This document shows positions 44,153 through 56,114 of a stretch of DNA of 64,000 nt, piece after piece. This DNA comes from Stipa capillata (lineage: Eukaryota > Streptophyta > Magnoliopsida > Poales > Poaceae): NCBI GenBank assembly GCA_019208055.1, contig JAGXJF010003998.1, positions 868,001 to 932,000 of the forward strand, written 5' to 3'. Each line of letters starts with the position of its first letter. Position 1 is the stretch's first letter. The notes below the pieces were generated by a model. It had not been told where the DNA came from. It saw only the letters and a program-made list of their open reading frames with translations, and searched no databases. Made by a program: the position numbers and the translations under genes.

Positions 44153-45533
44153 GCTATACTGGACTCTGAACAGCACAAGAGGGCGAGTAGTTTTAATGCT
44201 AGACTACTGCTACTCAGTTTATCAACATAAGAAGTTTATAAATGTTGGCTGTGTTATTGTATTTAAACTGACAAAGAAGTAGTCTAACAATTGCCACAAA
44301 ATTAATTACCCTCAACTTCATAGTTAAAGGCGTTTGAATATTGTGCTTGAACCCCCATTCGAATATTGCTCTTGAACCCCCAGAAAAGCCTATAACTAAA
44401 TCATAAGTCGCTCCTGGTCAAAGAACTAACTGTGATTATTCAGAAATTTTCATAACTCATCCAACTAGTCCACAGAACAAACCTTCACATGGAACAAGGG
44501 ATTAATGTTTAATAAAAATAAACCCTATAACTTCAAAGATGAGTTCAAGCTATCAATTCCCAGAAGAGTTAACTGGATGTGGAACAAAAGATAAAATATT
44601 AATTTACTCTTTCTGAAAATTTATTAAAACCTCACTAAATTCAGTCTTTATTTTGGTACTTCTTCCTAAAGTTATGACTTATGAGCTCTGAGTTCAACAA
44701 AGGATGTTACTATGCGCGTCATGATTGATACATAATTGCTTGAACACCAAACATAACGAATTCAGAATATCCTTGAATCAACAAATTAAAAACTTAACCA
44801 CGGCTGAGAGAGCTACTATTTCTGATATAATTAATTCCTGGAGAAAAACTTCAGTCCTACTTATTCTTCTTCATGGCTATACTGCACTCTGAACAGCACA
44901 AGAGGGTGAGTAGCTCTGAACACCAGAGTAGTGCAACACAGTTTTTCAATATAAGAAGTTTATAATGTTGGCTGTGTTTCTGTATTTAAACTGACAAAAA
45001 AGTAGTCTAACAATTGCCAAAAGCTTAATTACCCTAAATTTCACAGTGAATCTTGCTCTTGAACCCTACGAAAGCCTAAAACTAAATCATATGTTGCCCC
45101 TGGTCAAAGAACTAACTGTAATTATTCAGAAATTTTTATAACTCACTCAACAACTAGTCCACAGAACAAACCCTCACACAGAACAAGGGACTGATGTTTA
45201 ATAAAAAGATAAACCCAAGAACTTTGACGATGAGTTCAAGCCGTCACTTCAATAGTTTTCCGAACGAGTTAATTGGAAGTGAAACAAAAGCTGAAGTGTT
45301 AATTTACTCTTTCAGAAAATTTATTAAAACCTCACAGGAATGCAGTCAACATATCGGTGCTTTTCCTTAAAAGTTATGACTTATGAGCTCTGAGTTCAAC
45401 AAAGGATGTTTGTACGCGCATCATGATTGATTGCTTGAACACCAACCATAACGAATAAAGAATATCCTGGAACCAGCAACATAAAAACTTAATCACAGTT
45501 GAGAGAGCTATTATTTCTGATATAATTAATTCT
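44153..45533. repeat. Tandem duplication of about 0.7 kb
   Basis: Unit 1 (44153-44838) and unit 2 (44876-45533) share many blocks, including CTCTGAACAGCACAAGAGGG, AGTAGTCTAACAATTGCCA, TGAGCTCTGAGTTCAACAAA and TCTGATATAATTAATTC. The offset drifts from 723 to 695 bp through indels. No coding content. Confidence 0.88.
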
Positions 45534-46925
45534 TTTTAATCTGTTAATTCTTAACATAGAACTTCTAGAACAGTGTTACAGTCTTTTTAATGAGAACGTC
45601 CTCCCAAACAGTTAATCTGCATCTGTCAAAATTGTCAGATGGATACATCTAACAAAAATTACTTGCAAACACCAAAAAGATCATGCATATTAACAGGTGG
45701 CAGCGGTGGCTCACTGCAGGTTACCACACACAAGGCACCACTCATCGTCCTCACATTGCATACTAATTTTCAATTGACACATCTTTCCAGTGTAAGTAGC
45801 TAACCGCGCCCCCCCCCCTCCTCAAAAAAAGTGGTTATCATGTTGAACATATGGACGTATCACTTCCTGTCCTCTTTCACCAAAGCACCTCTCAATACAA
45901 ACATCTTATAACCATCCTAGAGGCAAATATCCCAAGCACAGGTCTGAAGACTACCCCGGATGAATTGCTCTCGGATAGCTCAGTTATCGGCCTCTACCAT
46001 ATCATTCCAGTACACCCAGAATCATACAATATATAAAAAGAATGTAAGATAAGGTGAAAAATGAATGGAGAACAAGATCAAGAACTTCTGAGAGGAAGAA
46101 AGGTTGACAATTGAGGTAAGTATGCAGGCAGATGACAGGTAACTAACAGTATCCGAATGTCGAGTTACATGGAGGTATTCAGTAACATTAATAATTCTTG
46201 TTTATTAATGTAGATGCAGACAGCTTAGATGACTTCAATTCAAGCACATTTTGCAGATGGCTGTGCCGAACTGCTGATTGGCAGTTTATCAATGATATGA
46301 CATTAGGCACTTACATAAAGGATAAATTGCAAGTAACAGAGTACCTCAGTACCGAAAAACTTACAATGATCATTTTTTTTGTTTGTACTACTTTGAGCAC
46401 CAAGCAAAATGGTACAACTTGCTTCCGAAAAAAGAATTAACTATTGATATAGTGATTGACTAAGCATGACCTCTGTTATTAATTACAAGGTATCCGACTC
46501 AGTATAAACTTTGCTATATACTGTCAGTTAGTCAGAATCAGACACTACGATATGAGATGACAAGATATTTATGCGGAGTGAAAAGGAATGTGGCTGCATA
46601 TAAAAATACTTGCTCGGGAAGGATCAATTTATCCAAAGTTCTATCGTTTTCTGCAGTCTTCAGACATTCGTATGTTCCAAGTTACAATAATAACGACAAT
46701 GAGGATAGCGGACACATTTGCTTGTTGCACCAGAAAAAACATTATCACAATAGAAAGAGACTATAAGTGGGTATGGTGAATTACAACCTATGAGTATAAA
46801 CCTTACAAAATATGCTCTTTCTTTCCAGTTCCCACGAATTCTTATTATGCATTTCCTCAAAATCAGTAACATTCCATGAAGCTGACATCAAGTTAATCAT
46901 CTATTACCGTAGCATTGAAGCGCCT
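45534..46925. other. Intergenic stretch without recognisable gene
   Basis: AT-rich with a C run near 45810. Short frames at 45851-46440 show no family. The right end should contain the 3' untranslated region of the hydrolase gene. Confidence 0.5.
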
Positions 46926-47969
46926 TCAGCTCTTGTGCTCCATGTGGGACTGGAACCATTCGAAGATCTCTTCATTCTTGAGGCTGGTAAATTCATGGTA
47001 TGCATATGCAACATTCAGCTCCTCCGTGACATGCCTCTCCAGCCGGAACCCCTCCGGAAAGACCTTCGCCTCCTCCGCCGCCTCCTTCCATGGCGTGCTC
47101 CTCCCATCCTTCTTCAGAAAACCCTTCTCATCCAGGAATGCCTTCCGGCGAAGCACGTCCACAATCCCATCGGCGACGGCCCGAGTCAACCCGGGTATCC
47201 TCGCCGCCAAGAACTCGGCGCTCACGGCAAAGCCATCGCATTGGATCTCCCGCACATCGACACGCTTTTCCCTGAGCTTGGCCATGCTCACCGCCACCTC
47301 CCGCGCCCTCTCAGCATCCTTGGGCATGTGCACGAACAGCGCCGGCGGGTACCCGGCCGGCACCTCCTCCATCGCGGCGAACACGCCCTCGGCGATCATG
47401 ATGGCGACGCTGCTAAACCTGACCCGCGCCGCCAGCGCGGAGAGGAAGTGCCCGCCCGACGACGCGCCGATGCCGACGAGCGGGAGGCTGCCGAGCTCGG
47501 GCTGCTCCTCCTCGACCCACCACTTGATGATGGACTCGACGGCGGCGAGCTCGCTTCCTTCGCCGGCGGCATGGAGGGACCAGCACTTGGCTCGGCTGGA
47601 GACGGCAAGGACAGCGTAGCCGCGGCTGAGCGCGGTACGCGTGAAGCGGCGCTCCTCGGGGAGCCCCGCGCAGCTGGGGCAACCAGGAGAGGCGTCGAAG
47701 AAGTCGGTGGCGCGGATGGTGCAGCCCGGGGCGACGAACAGCGCGGCGCGCGGCGGGGACGGCGGCAGCTGCCACAGCACCTCGTTCCCGCTCCTCCGCA
47801 CCACCCGCGGGTCGAGGCGGACGGCCGCGTGGGAGGTCAGCGGCGGGGCGGGAGGGGCGCGGGGGAGGAAAAGGAGGACGGCGGTGGCGAGGAGGATGAG
47901 CGCGCCGGAGGAGGCGATCACCACGCCGGGCCTGCGGGATTGCGGGATTCTGGCGAGGACGGTGTGCAT
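46926..47969 (-). CDS. Alpha/beta-hydrolase superfamily protein with N-terminal anchor
   Basis: A single exon of 347 residues, starting at 47969. Residues about 16-36 (VVIASSGALILLATAVLLFL) form one membrane segment, suggesting a type II anchored or secretory-pathway enzyme. The fold signature is VGIGASSGGHFLSALA with the nucleophile elbow G-A-S-S-G at residues 168-172 (Ser170). A first strand AALFVAPGC precedes it and VAIMIAEGVF follows. Cysteines at GCTIRATDFFDASPGCPSC may form disulfides. It resembles uncharacterised plant hydrolases of this size. The substrate is unknown, and I cannot place the catalytic acid and His with certainty. Confidence 0.88.
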   Translation of the reverse strand: MHTVLARIPQSRRPGVVIASSGALILLATAVLLFLPRAPPAPPLTSHAAVRLDPRVVRRSGNEVLWQLPPSPPRAALFVAPGCTIRATDFFDASPGCPSCAGLPEERRFTRTALSRGYAVLAVSSRAKCWSLHAAGEGSELAAVESIIKWWVEEEQPELGSLPLVGIGASSGGHFLSALAARVRFSSVAIMIAEGVFAAMEEVPAGYPPALFVHMPKDAERAREVAVSMAKLREKRVDVREIQCDGFAVSAEFLAARIPGLTRAVADGIVDVLRRKAFLDEKGFLKKDGRSTPWKEAAEEAKVFPEGFRLERHVTEELNVAYAYHEFTSLKNEEIFEWFQSHMEHKS

Positions 47970-48127
47970 CGTGCGGCGCGCGATTTAGCTGCGGTAATGG
48001 AGATTCGAGAGAGGTTTTGGGCGGAGATGGCATCGGGTAGCAGCAAAGGAGCGAGCGACTTTTTCCTTTTTAGGGGAGCATATAGGGCGTGCCAAGGTTG
48101 ACAGCCAAATCCAGGGGTGGTTCCTTG

Positions 48128-48271
48128 GAAGGAAATCCTATACGACCCGGGCCCGCCTGCAGCGACGGCCCTCCTCTCACACGGGCCGCGGAGCGCAGGA
48201 GGGGCTCGCCTGGCAGTGACGGCGTGCGGCCGGGTCGTACGTACGACCCGGGTCGTATAGGATTTTTTTGC
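48128..48271. mobile_element. Short GC-rich MULE-like MITE with 10-bp flanking repeat
   Basis: AAATCCTATACGACCCGGG (48133-48151) and its exact inverse (48247-48265) form the stem. TGGTTCCTTG flanks it at 48118-48127 and 48272-48281, consistent with a 9-10 bp Mutator-type duplication. It lies about 150 bp upstream of the hydrolase start codon. Confidence 0.75.
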
Positions 48272-48479
48272 TGGTTCCTTGCTTAGTGCACAATGGATGC
48301 GTCGACGATACTATTCTGTTTATGGGGTATGATTAGATCAAGCGGTCAATTTTAAGTTAGTCTTATGTGTTTTTAGATGATTGTTGGGTCTCAAAATTAA
48401 TTTTCTTAATGTAAAATCTTCTACTTTAATACGGCAAAAGAACAAGAATTACAGTACAAATAACTTTTTAAATATGAGA

Positions 48480-49790
48480 TGGGTTACTTCCCGTTTTGCT
48501 ATCTTGACATTCCGATCCATTATCGAAAAATAAGAAATGCGGACTGGAAAGGGTTGAAAGATCGTGTTATGAAATGGTTGAACAGTTGAAAGGGGAAATA
48601 CCTCTTCATCAGCGGACACCTTATTCTCATCAATTTAATCATCAGTAGTCTATCCATATTCATGTTATCTTTCTTTGAGATTCTGCGTGGGCTTTTAAAA
48701 TGGCTTGATTATTTTAGATCCAAGTTCTACTCACAATGTGACGAGCACATGAAAAAAAATACATACTTGCTAAGTGAAATACTCTGTGTAGACCACGCGA
48801 TCAAGGTGGCCTTGGTATTTAGAACCTAGACATGAAAAACATTAGCCTTTTCTATAAATAGCTCTTTAAGTTTCTTAATGAGGACGGGATATGGCAATCC
48901 TTGTTGCAAAGAAAATACCTTAAAGAACACATGTACAAGTAGAAGGTAAACCCGGAGATTTCCACCTCTGAGTTGGCCTAATAAAAATCGAACATGTTCT
49001 CTTCAGTTTGGGTACCTACAAGCTTTGAGATGAATCTCATATCTGCTTTCGGTTGGATACTTGGTTAGGCAATTCATCTCTGTCTACTCAATACGACTTT
49101 TTAATATTGTCCGTCACAAACAGGCCACCATGGCCGAAATCCTGAGTTCATCCCCGCTAAATTTTTCCTTTAGGCAGGACATCATGGGGCAGAATTTAGT
49201 TGACATTTTCAAGCTCACAAATAGAGTAGCCCAGGTGCATCTCAAATAAAGGCGAGACAGTTTCACCTGGTGTCTTCACCACAAGGGTACTTTCTCAGTC
49301 AATTCTTTCTACACTCAATTGATGCATCAAAAACGTTCCAATAAGAAACAGACAACTTTGGAAACCGAAAATTTCTTTTAAAATCAAAAAAATTCTTTGG
49401 TATCTAGGGAGGGGAGTAGTTCTTACAAAAAGATAACCTTTGTAAAAAGAAACTAGGAGAGGAGTCTGAAATGTTGTTTTTGTAATTGCGACGAAATGAC
49501 TCAACATCTTTTTTTCAACTACCCAGTTGCACGTTTCGCATGGCTAACCACACAAGCGGGTTTAGGGTTAACTCCTCCAACTAGTATTGTCAATCTTTTT
49601 GGCACATGGCTTAGAAGGTTAGATAAGAAACTACGCTCCTTAATCCTACAAGGAGCAACCGCTTTTTGTTGGTCAATTTGACTATGTAGAAATGATATTG
49701 TTTTTTATAAGCATAAATTATATAATCATTTGCGGGTTATTTCCAGGTGTAAGCATAGCGTGCGCTCTTGGTCAGCCTTGTAGTGTCCAG
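48480..49790 (+). pseudogene. LINE relic: end of reverse transcriptase and zf-RVT region
   Basis: Broken plus frames read as a plant L1-type LINE. DIPIHYRKIRNADW and then WLNS belong to the RT thumb, and a GGLGI-NLDMKN-like piece follows. SFTWCLHHKGTFSVNSFY, TQHLFFNYPVARFAW and FGTWLRRLDKKLRSLILQGA belong to the zinc-binding (zf-RVT) region. Stops and frameshifts are numerous, so it is old and inactive. Confidence 0.75.
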
Positions 49791-49819
49791 ATGACAGGGA
49801 GCTCATTTCAACGGCTTGT

Positions 49820-50570
49820 TGATCACTCGAGACTGTTGTGAGGGAGCTCTTTGCCACGTATGGGTGGGGGGTTTAGCCATCGGTTGGAGGCGCGATAAGA
49901 CGGGTTGCTAGCGACGAGCTGCAGGATTATAAGTATGCTTTGTTTCCTTGGTTTAGAACACATGTCAAGTCGTTCAACTGATATATATTTTTTTGCCTTT
50001 TCTTTTCTAAGAGATTTTGCTTGTGTATCACCTCGATAATAAAACTCTTCCATAACCATGATGTAGCTACACCGGTTCGGCTCCCTTGCACACTTCACAC
50101 CTTCTAGGCAATCGAAGGCAATCAAGACTTGGCCGACTCGCAAATCCAACGCCAGTGAGGCAGCTTCCTTGCGTGTCATTGCTTCCAGAGTTGGTGGGTC
50201 TGAAATTCCATCGATTACTCGTACCGACGCGTCCTGGTAACCTCCTGTAGCATCTCGACATATCGCACGTATTGCCCCATGACCTTCTGAGCGTGAGACT
50301 GCACCGTCTACATTCATCTTCATCCACCCACACCGGACGTCGAGGTGTAGCTTCCCCTTGCTTCGGTATCAGATTGTTAGCCTCATGTATCACTTTTCGC
50401 TTGGCTGACCAAATTACCAGCACTCTGATAAGGTCCTCATGGCTCAATGTCTCGAGCGTCAAAAACAGCCACTGACGCGCATCAGGAAAGACATTAGCGC
50501 TCAGGTGTTCAGTCAAGTTCTCATCAACTAAGGCCCGAACACACCTAGACATGGTGCAATCAAGCACAGT
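49820..50570 (-). pseudogene. LINE RNase H-like relic on the opposite strand
   Basis: Minus frames give WMKMNVDGAVSRSEGHGAIR, then ICRDATGGYQDAS and TLEAMTRKEAASLALDLRVG with AFDCLEGVKC. This is the RNase H-like (RVT_3) domain found at the end of plant LINE polyproteins, with first Asp in NVDGA, Glu in LEAM and Asp in AFDCLE. A preceding piece (RVLVIWSAKRKVIHEANN) is in another frame. Confidence 0.75.
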
Positions 50571-51430
50571 GTTGCCAAGAATCTTCCGCTGAATTACATA
50601 CCTAACACACTTGAGCCCGCGACATCTGTCTATGTTGAGGACATCCGCTGTGGACGTACAGAGACTGTTTCGCCAACTTTCATGTGAAAACCCTAATCTT
50701 TGAAGGAACCTTTACTCGCCAGAGTTTAGTCCACAACTTGACATTTCTGCTTGTTATTCGAGCTTCCCGGGCGTCGTTCTAACCAGTCCTCTCTTTTCTT
50801 CTTTGTGTCAACAAGCTTGCAATAAGCCGACCTTACAGTAAACAGCCCAGTCTTTTTCTCAAAGTGTCATGCGCATTCATCATCCTGCAAGCGAGAGCTG
50901 AGAGGAATGCATTTAATTAACTGTGCATCCATTGGGAGAAAATGTTCGTGCAGAGCATCCAGATGCCAAGTAGCCGATGAGTGGTCGATGAGTTCAGGCA
51001 CCAACTCTGTGGGATTAAGAGACGGAGACGCTACCGGCGCCTTAGCAACTCATCCTTCGGAAGCCAATTATCACTCCAAATTCTGGTCTTCTCACCCGAC
51101 CCAATCCTCCTATCAAACCCTGCTGCAACACACCCTTCATGGACCGCCCTCCAAACCTACGATGGCGAGCTTTCAAGCGTAGACTTCAAGAAATCCACAG
51201 TGGGAAAATATACGACTTTAAGTACCCGGGCACAATTTTCCAAAAACAAGTACCCGAGCACTAATGTATCTGGGAACTGTAGAATACTCCATGCCTGACG
51301 TCCGAGGAGGGGCCAAGTTAAACAGCTCATGATCGCGAAATCCTAGGCCCTAATATGCTTCAGCTGCGTCTTAGCTGTTGGAAACCTTTCAAGTCAAGCT
51401 AACCAGGAGGTAGCACCTTTCTATAGGGGA
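50571..51430. other. Intergenic stretch, probably repeat-derived
   Basis: No recognised coding sequence. Confidence 0.4.
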
Positions 51431-51682
51431 AATGGACCTTTATTTAAACCCTAGTAAGGGCATTAATTTATATACAAGGGTTTTCATCCATCGCATTGTA
51501 TTGTTGATAAGAAGAGAAATAAAGAAAAGAGAAAAATTACCCCTACTTCTTCTCATTTATTTTACTGTATATGTGTGTGTTTCTTATTCGTCTTCTACCT
51601 TGACCTTGTCTACACCTCATCATGTAACTCGAGGACCAGACTCACCGATAAAGGTTGCACAACACGTTATCAACACGATACC
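51431..51682 (+). repeat. Copia LTR 3' end with primer binding site
   Basis: TTTATATACAAGGG near 51468 is TATA-like. The stretch ends GCACAACA and is followed by CGTTATCAACACGAT (51665-51679), close to the Met-tRNA internal primer site (GTTATCAGCACGA) of many Copia elements. The LTR start and the rest of the element were not identified. Confidence 0.55.
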
Positions 51683-52590
51683 ACCGCTACCGCCGATGAT
51701 GAGAAGAGATAGGCTCATTTTACATCGGTTGAGAAGGTAAAGATCGATGAACACGTGAAAATTGGTTGTACATTTAATCTAGATACTATTTTTGTGATTT
51801 GTATTGGCATCTAGATTAGTTCTTACCCATGTGTGAATTTCCCTAGGAAACCGTTGCCGATCGGAGTCGCCGGCCAATGCCGATCGCTTTCCTCAAGAGA
51901 AATCCGTTGCCGACTGCACTAGCCGGCCAAGCCAATCGGATTGGGAATTGTTGATCACCATGGGGAGACGACGCAAGTGCACGAGCTGCACGCGTGGCGC
52001 GTCGCCGCCCTTATGCCGCCTACACGGCGAGCACGCTGGCAATCGTGACCACGCTGTCACACGAACAACAGAGGCCATGGCTACCCATGCCGCACTGGCT
52101 AGCACGCTGGGACTGGCCACCACGTCGACCAGCACGCCGGCCGCACCGACCACACTGCCTGCACGGCTGCGCGGTGCGCTTGAGCCGGCCAAGTAGCTGG
52201 CGGACGCCCCCGTGCCCACTCCGATCGGGCCCGCAACCAGCGGGCCTCGTGCCACCACGCCGCCGCCGCCCTCGACCCGTTCCGCGTCGCACGACCGCCG
52301 CCACACCACCCACCCGAGCAGGCCGCAGCCACGCCACCTTGTCGCCTCGCGCCGCCGGCCTTGCTGGCCTCACCGTTGGCCCGCTCCGCGTGGGCCGCTG
52401 CCGCACCACCCCACTCCGCTGCCACATGACGACACATGCCGCTGGCTCTGCGGCCCCCAGCTCAGGCCTGCGCCGCCGCCCCACTTCAAGAGCATCAGGC
52501 CCAGCATCTGCCACAAAGCGCACAACAGCATGAGCTAGGGTTTAACGCATCAAGAAGTCAGGTAATTAAAGGATGGGAGGGTGGCGTTAC
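51683..52590. other. GC-rich stretch after the Copia primer site
   Basis: CCGTTGCCGA-type short repeats at 51850-51915 (two copies). Frames on both strands at 51950-52530 are composition-driven. No family recognised. Confidence 0.4.
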
Positions 52591-52712
52591 CTGAGGATAT
52601 CGAAGTCCTCGCCGACTGGGAGGGTAATGGAGCCAAGATTGATAGAGTCGAGGACGATCCCGAGCTCTCGCGCCCGCGCGTCGATGGCTTCCATCGAGAT
52701 TGCCAATGCCAT
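52591..52712 (-). CDS. Candidate first exon of an unrecognised gene or gene fragment
   Basis: The minus strand from ATG at 52712 encodes MALAISMEAIDARARELGIV then LDSINLGSITLPVGEDFDIL. It ends CTCAG|GTAACG, a good donor. The peptide looks like real coding sequence (alternating hydrophobic and charged residues), but no later exon could be found on the minus side. It may be a truncated or captured gene start. Function unknown. Confidence 0.3.
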
Positions 52713-55229
52713 GTTGTTCTTCTACATACACCTCAGATCCTCCGCGAGAGCGAGAGAAGGTGGGAGACGCCCGCGGCGGGGGAAGATGCGGATGACGGAG
52801 AGAGGTGGCGGAGGCGCTAGTTCTGGAGCTAGCTAGGGTTTTGGTTGGTTTTGGACTGGGTCGTATTGGACTACCCCAAATTTGTTGTGGATTCCTTAAG
52901 GAAACGAAGCTTGTGGATCGAAGCTTCTCCTTGGCTCTCAGTTGGGCCGTGTACACGCGAGTTGTCAGGGAAACCGATCCATCACAGGCCTTCTGTTTGT
53001 GGGCCGGTGGATGTGCCTAGCATCTGTCTTGGACAATCATCTCCTGCTTAAGAGCATCTCCATGAGGACCTCCATCCCACCTACTATAGCCAAAATAGAG
53101 TATTTTAGACAAAAAATTTCCTCCAACGGAGCTTCTGTAGTGCACAACTAGAAGAAGAGGCCCTCCATCTCGGCTGGTACCGGCGCCAAAAAAATGGCGT
53201 GACTTGGAGATGCGCCATCTGCAACGACCCCTTCCCGGAGGCTTTCCTCCCACCAACTACTCCTTCCGGCACTGCCGTCCCAACCAAGTTGGTCCCACCG
53301 CTCCCCTCGCGCTTCGCCGCCCACTACTCCCCTCCCACCATGTCGGCCGCCACTACTTCTCTCTGCCCCGTCGTCATGTGTTGCTCTAGCCCCGCCGCCC
53401 GTAGCTCGCCCCACCCGCAACTCGTGCCGCTCTAGATCTGGGAGCGGCCCCTTACATGTAATTCTCTATAGCTAGGTCCTAGCTGAGTATAAAATGTTTT
53501 ATATATTTTCTTTACCCAAAAAAGAGACATAAATGGCTAAAAATTGATAAAACTTGTACAATTTGTAGAAAATTCATATGAACTCCAAATGAGTTGATTC
53601 ATTTTCAAAATTTATATTTTAATATGTAGAATTTAATAGAATAAGTTTCATTCATGTTATTGTTATGAATTTTTTGAAATTCATAAATTGATGAAAATCT
53701 TGAATAATTCATATCTTTAGTTCTACAACTCCAAATTGAATGAGACCAATTGCATTAGCTTCATAATTTTATTTATTATATTTTATAGTGCATTCTCTGC
53801 GTAATATGGTCTATAAATTTTTTGAAATTGATTGAGTGCTTCTTTTTCGTTGTTCCTGGCATTTCGGTTTCGATTGCGATAGAACCCGGCAATGAGGGCT
53901 ATTTCGAGGGTGATCCTCAACAAGTGCACGACTTTGAACAGTAAAGCAAGCATGTAGCTTGTTAGAAATATTTCAGTTTACTTATGCCATGCTTGGATAA
54001 TAGATGATTATGTTTGCTTGGATTGTAATAGTTCTCGCCTGCTCTTAAATACAATGGGTTAGAAGAAACTAAACCACTTAAGAATATTCATTATCACCGA
54101 CTGGCAAAGATTTGACCACAAACAGCTTAGACATATCTTTATTCTCTAGGAACTTTCACCTCCTTCGCCAATCCACCTTATTCAGGATAGCGACGAGATG
54201 AAGTTGTGATAGGGACGACACAATCGGTGATGGTGAAGGAGATGCATCTCTCCGATGGAGTTGACAGCCGTGGTGCAGGCGGAGTGCATGTGTGAGTAGA
54301 AGGGACAAGAAAATCTTGTCGGGATGGTGGAGATTGGGTAAGAAAGGGAATTGGGAGTAGAAAGGAGAGATGGCATGGGGAACTGGGAATGACACTGGGC
54401 TTGGAGGTGATGGTGTCCATTGGGTGGAGAGCATGATCATGAGATGGAAAAAAAGAAACGAGTGTGTTCGGACTAGAGGGACCATATCATATGCACATGT
54501 GTTGCTATGTGAACCTCATAAGAGGATGCACGTCCTGTGTAAGAATCCTTCGCTGATCTATCGTGTGGTAAAGAGAAGAGAGTATGAAAGAATTGTAAAT
54601 AGAACAAACCGCACAAAGATTCTAAATATGACAAGTCCCCATGGATTCGATAATAAGGAAATGAAGAATAGGAACGAAACAAAATAAAGCATTTTTAGCG
54701 GATGAACTTCTCCTAATTTTGTCTGGTAATAGAATAGGGTGGTGACGATGATTATTTCTAGAAAAATGAGGTCCAAAATAAAATTATCTAAAATGATATT
54801 CTGACCGTTCGTACGACTATAATGTTATCTGGCCAGCTCAGTCGGCGGTATTTTATAAAACCGTCAAAATCAGGGGGGCCGGTAGTTTACGGTTGCTCGC
54901 TCGTGCATAGCGCCACGATCCGTTTCGGACCGCTGATTTTTTTTCTATTTTGAGCATTTTACTAATCTCGTACTATTTTTTTGCTAGAATGCATGTGAAT
55001 TTAAGTGTTTTTGTATTTTTTTTGTGAGTAAAGGTGGTTAAGTTTTGCTAACTAATCTACTATCTAAAATAGAAACAAAGAAGAAAAATTAAGCTTCGAA
55101 TTTTTATAGATGTAAGGTAATAGTGTCACTAACAACAAAATTTTAAAAGTGATGTTTTCATTATTATTTTTAAAAAAATTAATACTAAATTATATTTTCA
55201 ATCTTACACTGGGATATATTAAACCTTTT
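52713..55229. other. Intergenic stretch, repeat-like
   Basis: 53250-53440 is GC-rich and the remainder is AT-rich. 53510-53830 has repeated AAATTC-type text. No gene recognised. Confidence 0.45.
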
Positions 55230-55625
55230 ACTCAGAAACCTCGAGCTTTCGACTAGGATCTTAGAGCTTTTCACCAAAAAAGTTAACTTTTAAGTAGAGA
55301 CATAGAGCTTTCTACTTAAAAAAGTCGAACTCTCTACCATGACATATCCAATTTTCAACTAAAAACCTATAGTTTTCTACTCCAAAACGTCAACATTTCA
55401 ACTAGGAAACGTCAAACTTTCAACCAAGAACAACGAGTTTATCACTCGTAAAGGTTAAACTTTTCACTTAATACCATCCAACTTTTCACTTCTAAAACTT
55501 TCCATTGATATGGTCTCAACTTGAAAACGTCAAACTTTACCCTCAGGGACTCTAGCATTCAATTAAAAAACTTAGCTTTCTACTCAAAAGATTTAGCTTT
55601 AAACTTGGAATATCGAGCTTTCAAG
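55230..55625. repeat. Degenerate minisatellite, about 20-24 bp unit
   Basis: Variants of AACTTTCAACTAGGAAACGTC recur about 15 times with heavy divergence (for example GTCAAACTTTCAACCAAGAA and GAGCTTTCTACTTAAAA). Confidence 0.75.
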
Positions 55626-56114
55626 TTTCCTTAGAACAATAAACTCTCCGTTGTCTACGCTTTAAAAAATCATAAACAATCCGATGACATTTCTTACAAA
55701 CTGAGAAATCCAAACATTCGATTAAGAAAAAGAACAAAGAAATAGTAATTGGATCATACAGTAGCAGACAAAGGAGTAAAAAATAAAGAGCATTTATATT
55801 TTCTAATAGGATCCGTACCACATGGCAGCCTCGGCTGTAAACTTCTTGTCGGAACAGCCTGTTGTATGAGTCCATCGCTCGTGCGGTCGACCGTAGAGGA
55901 TGATTTTCGCAAAATCAATTGGTGACTCGGATGCAATTTTCAGAAAGGAAAAGTCACAAGGGCTAAAGATTTCTCAATATAAAAGGCGAGAAAGAAACCA
56001 CTTCCCTCCCAGGAAGAAACCAGACCAAGAAACGCCGCGCCTTCCGAAACCATAATCTCTTCCTTCCCTTCCAAAATCCAATCCAAACCCCCCATAGGAA
56101 ACAAGCGAGAGTCG

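Noticed and set aside
46812..48101. 429-codon plus-strand ORF
   Set aside because: It is antisense to the alpha/beta-hydrolase, which carries the GxSxG motif and a membrane anchor.
53040..53160. MITE starting GAGCATCTCCA
   Set aside because: The left end resembles known MITE termini, but I found no matching inverted right end or duplication.
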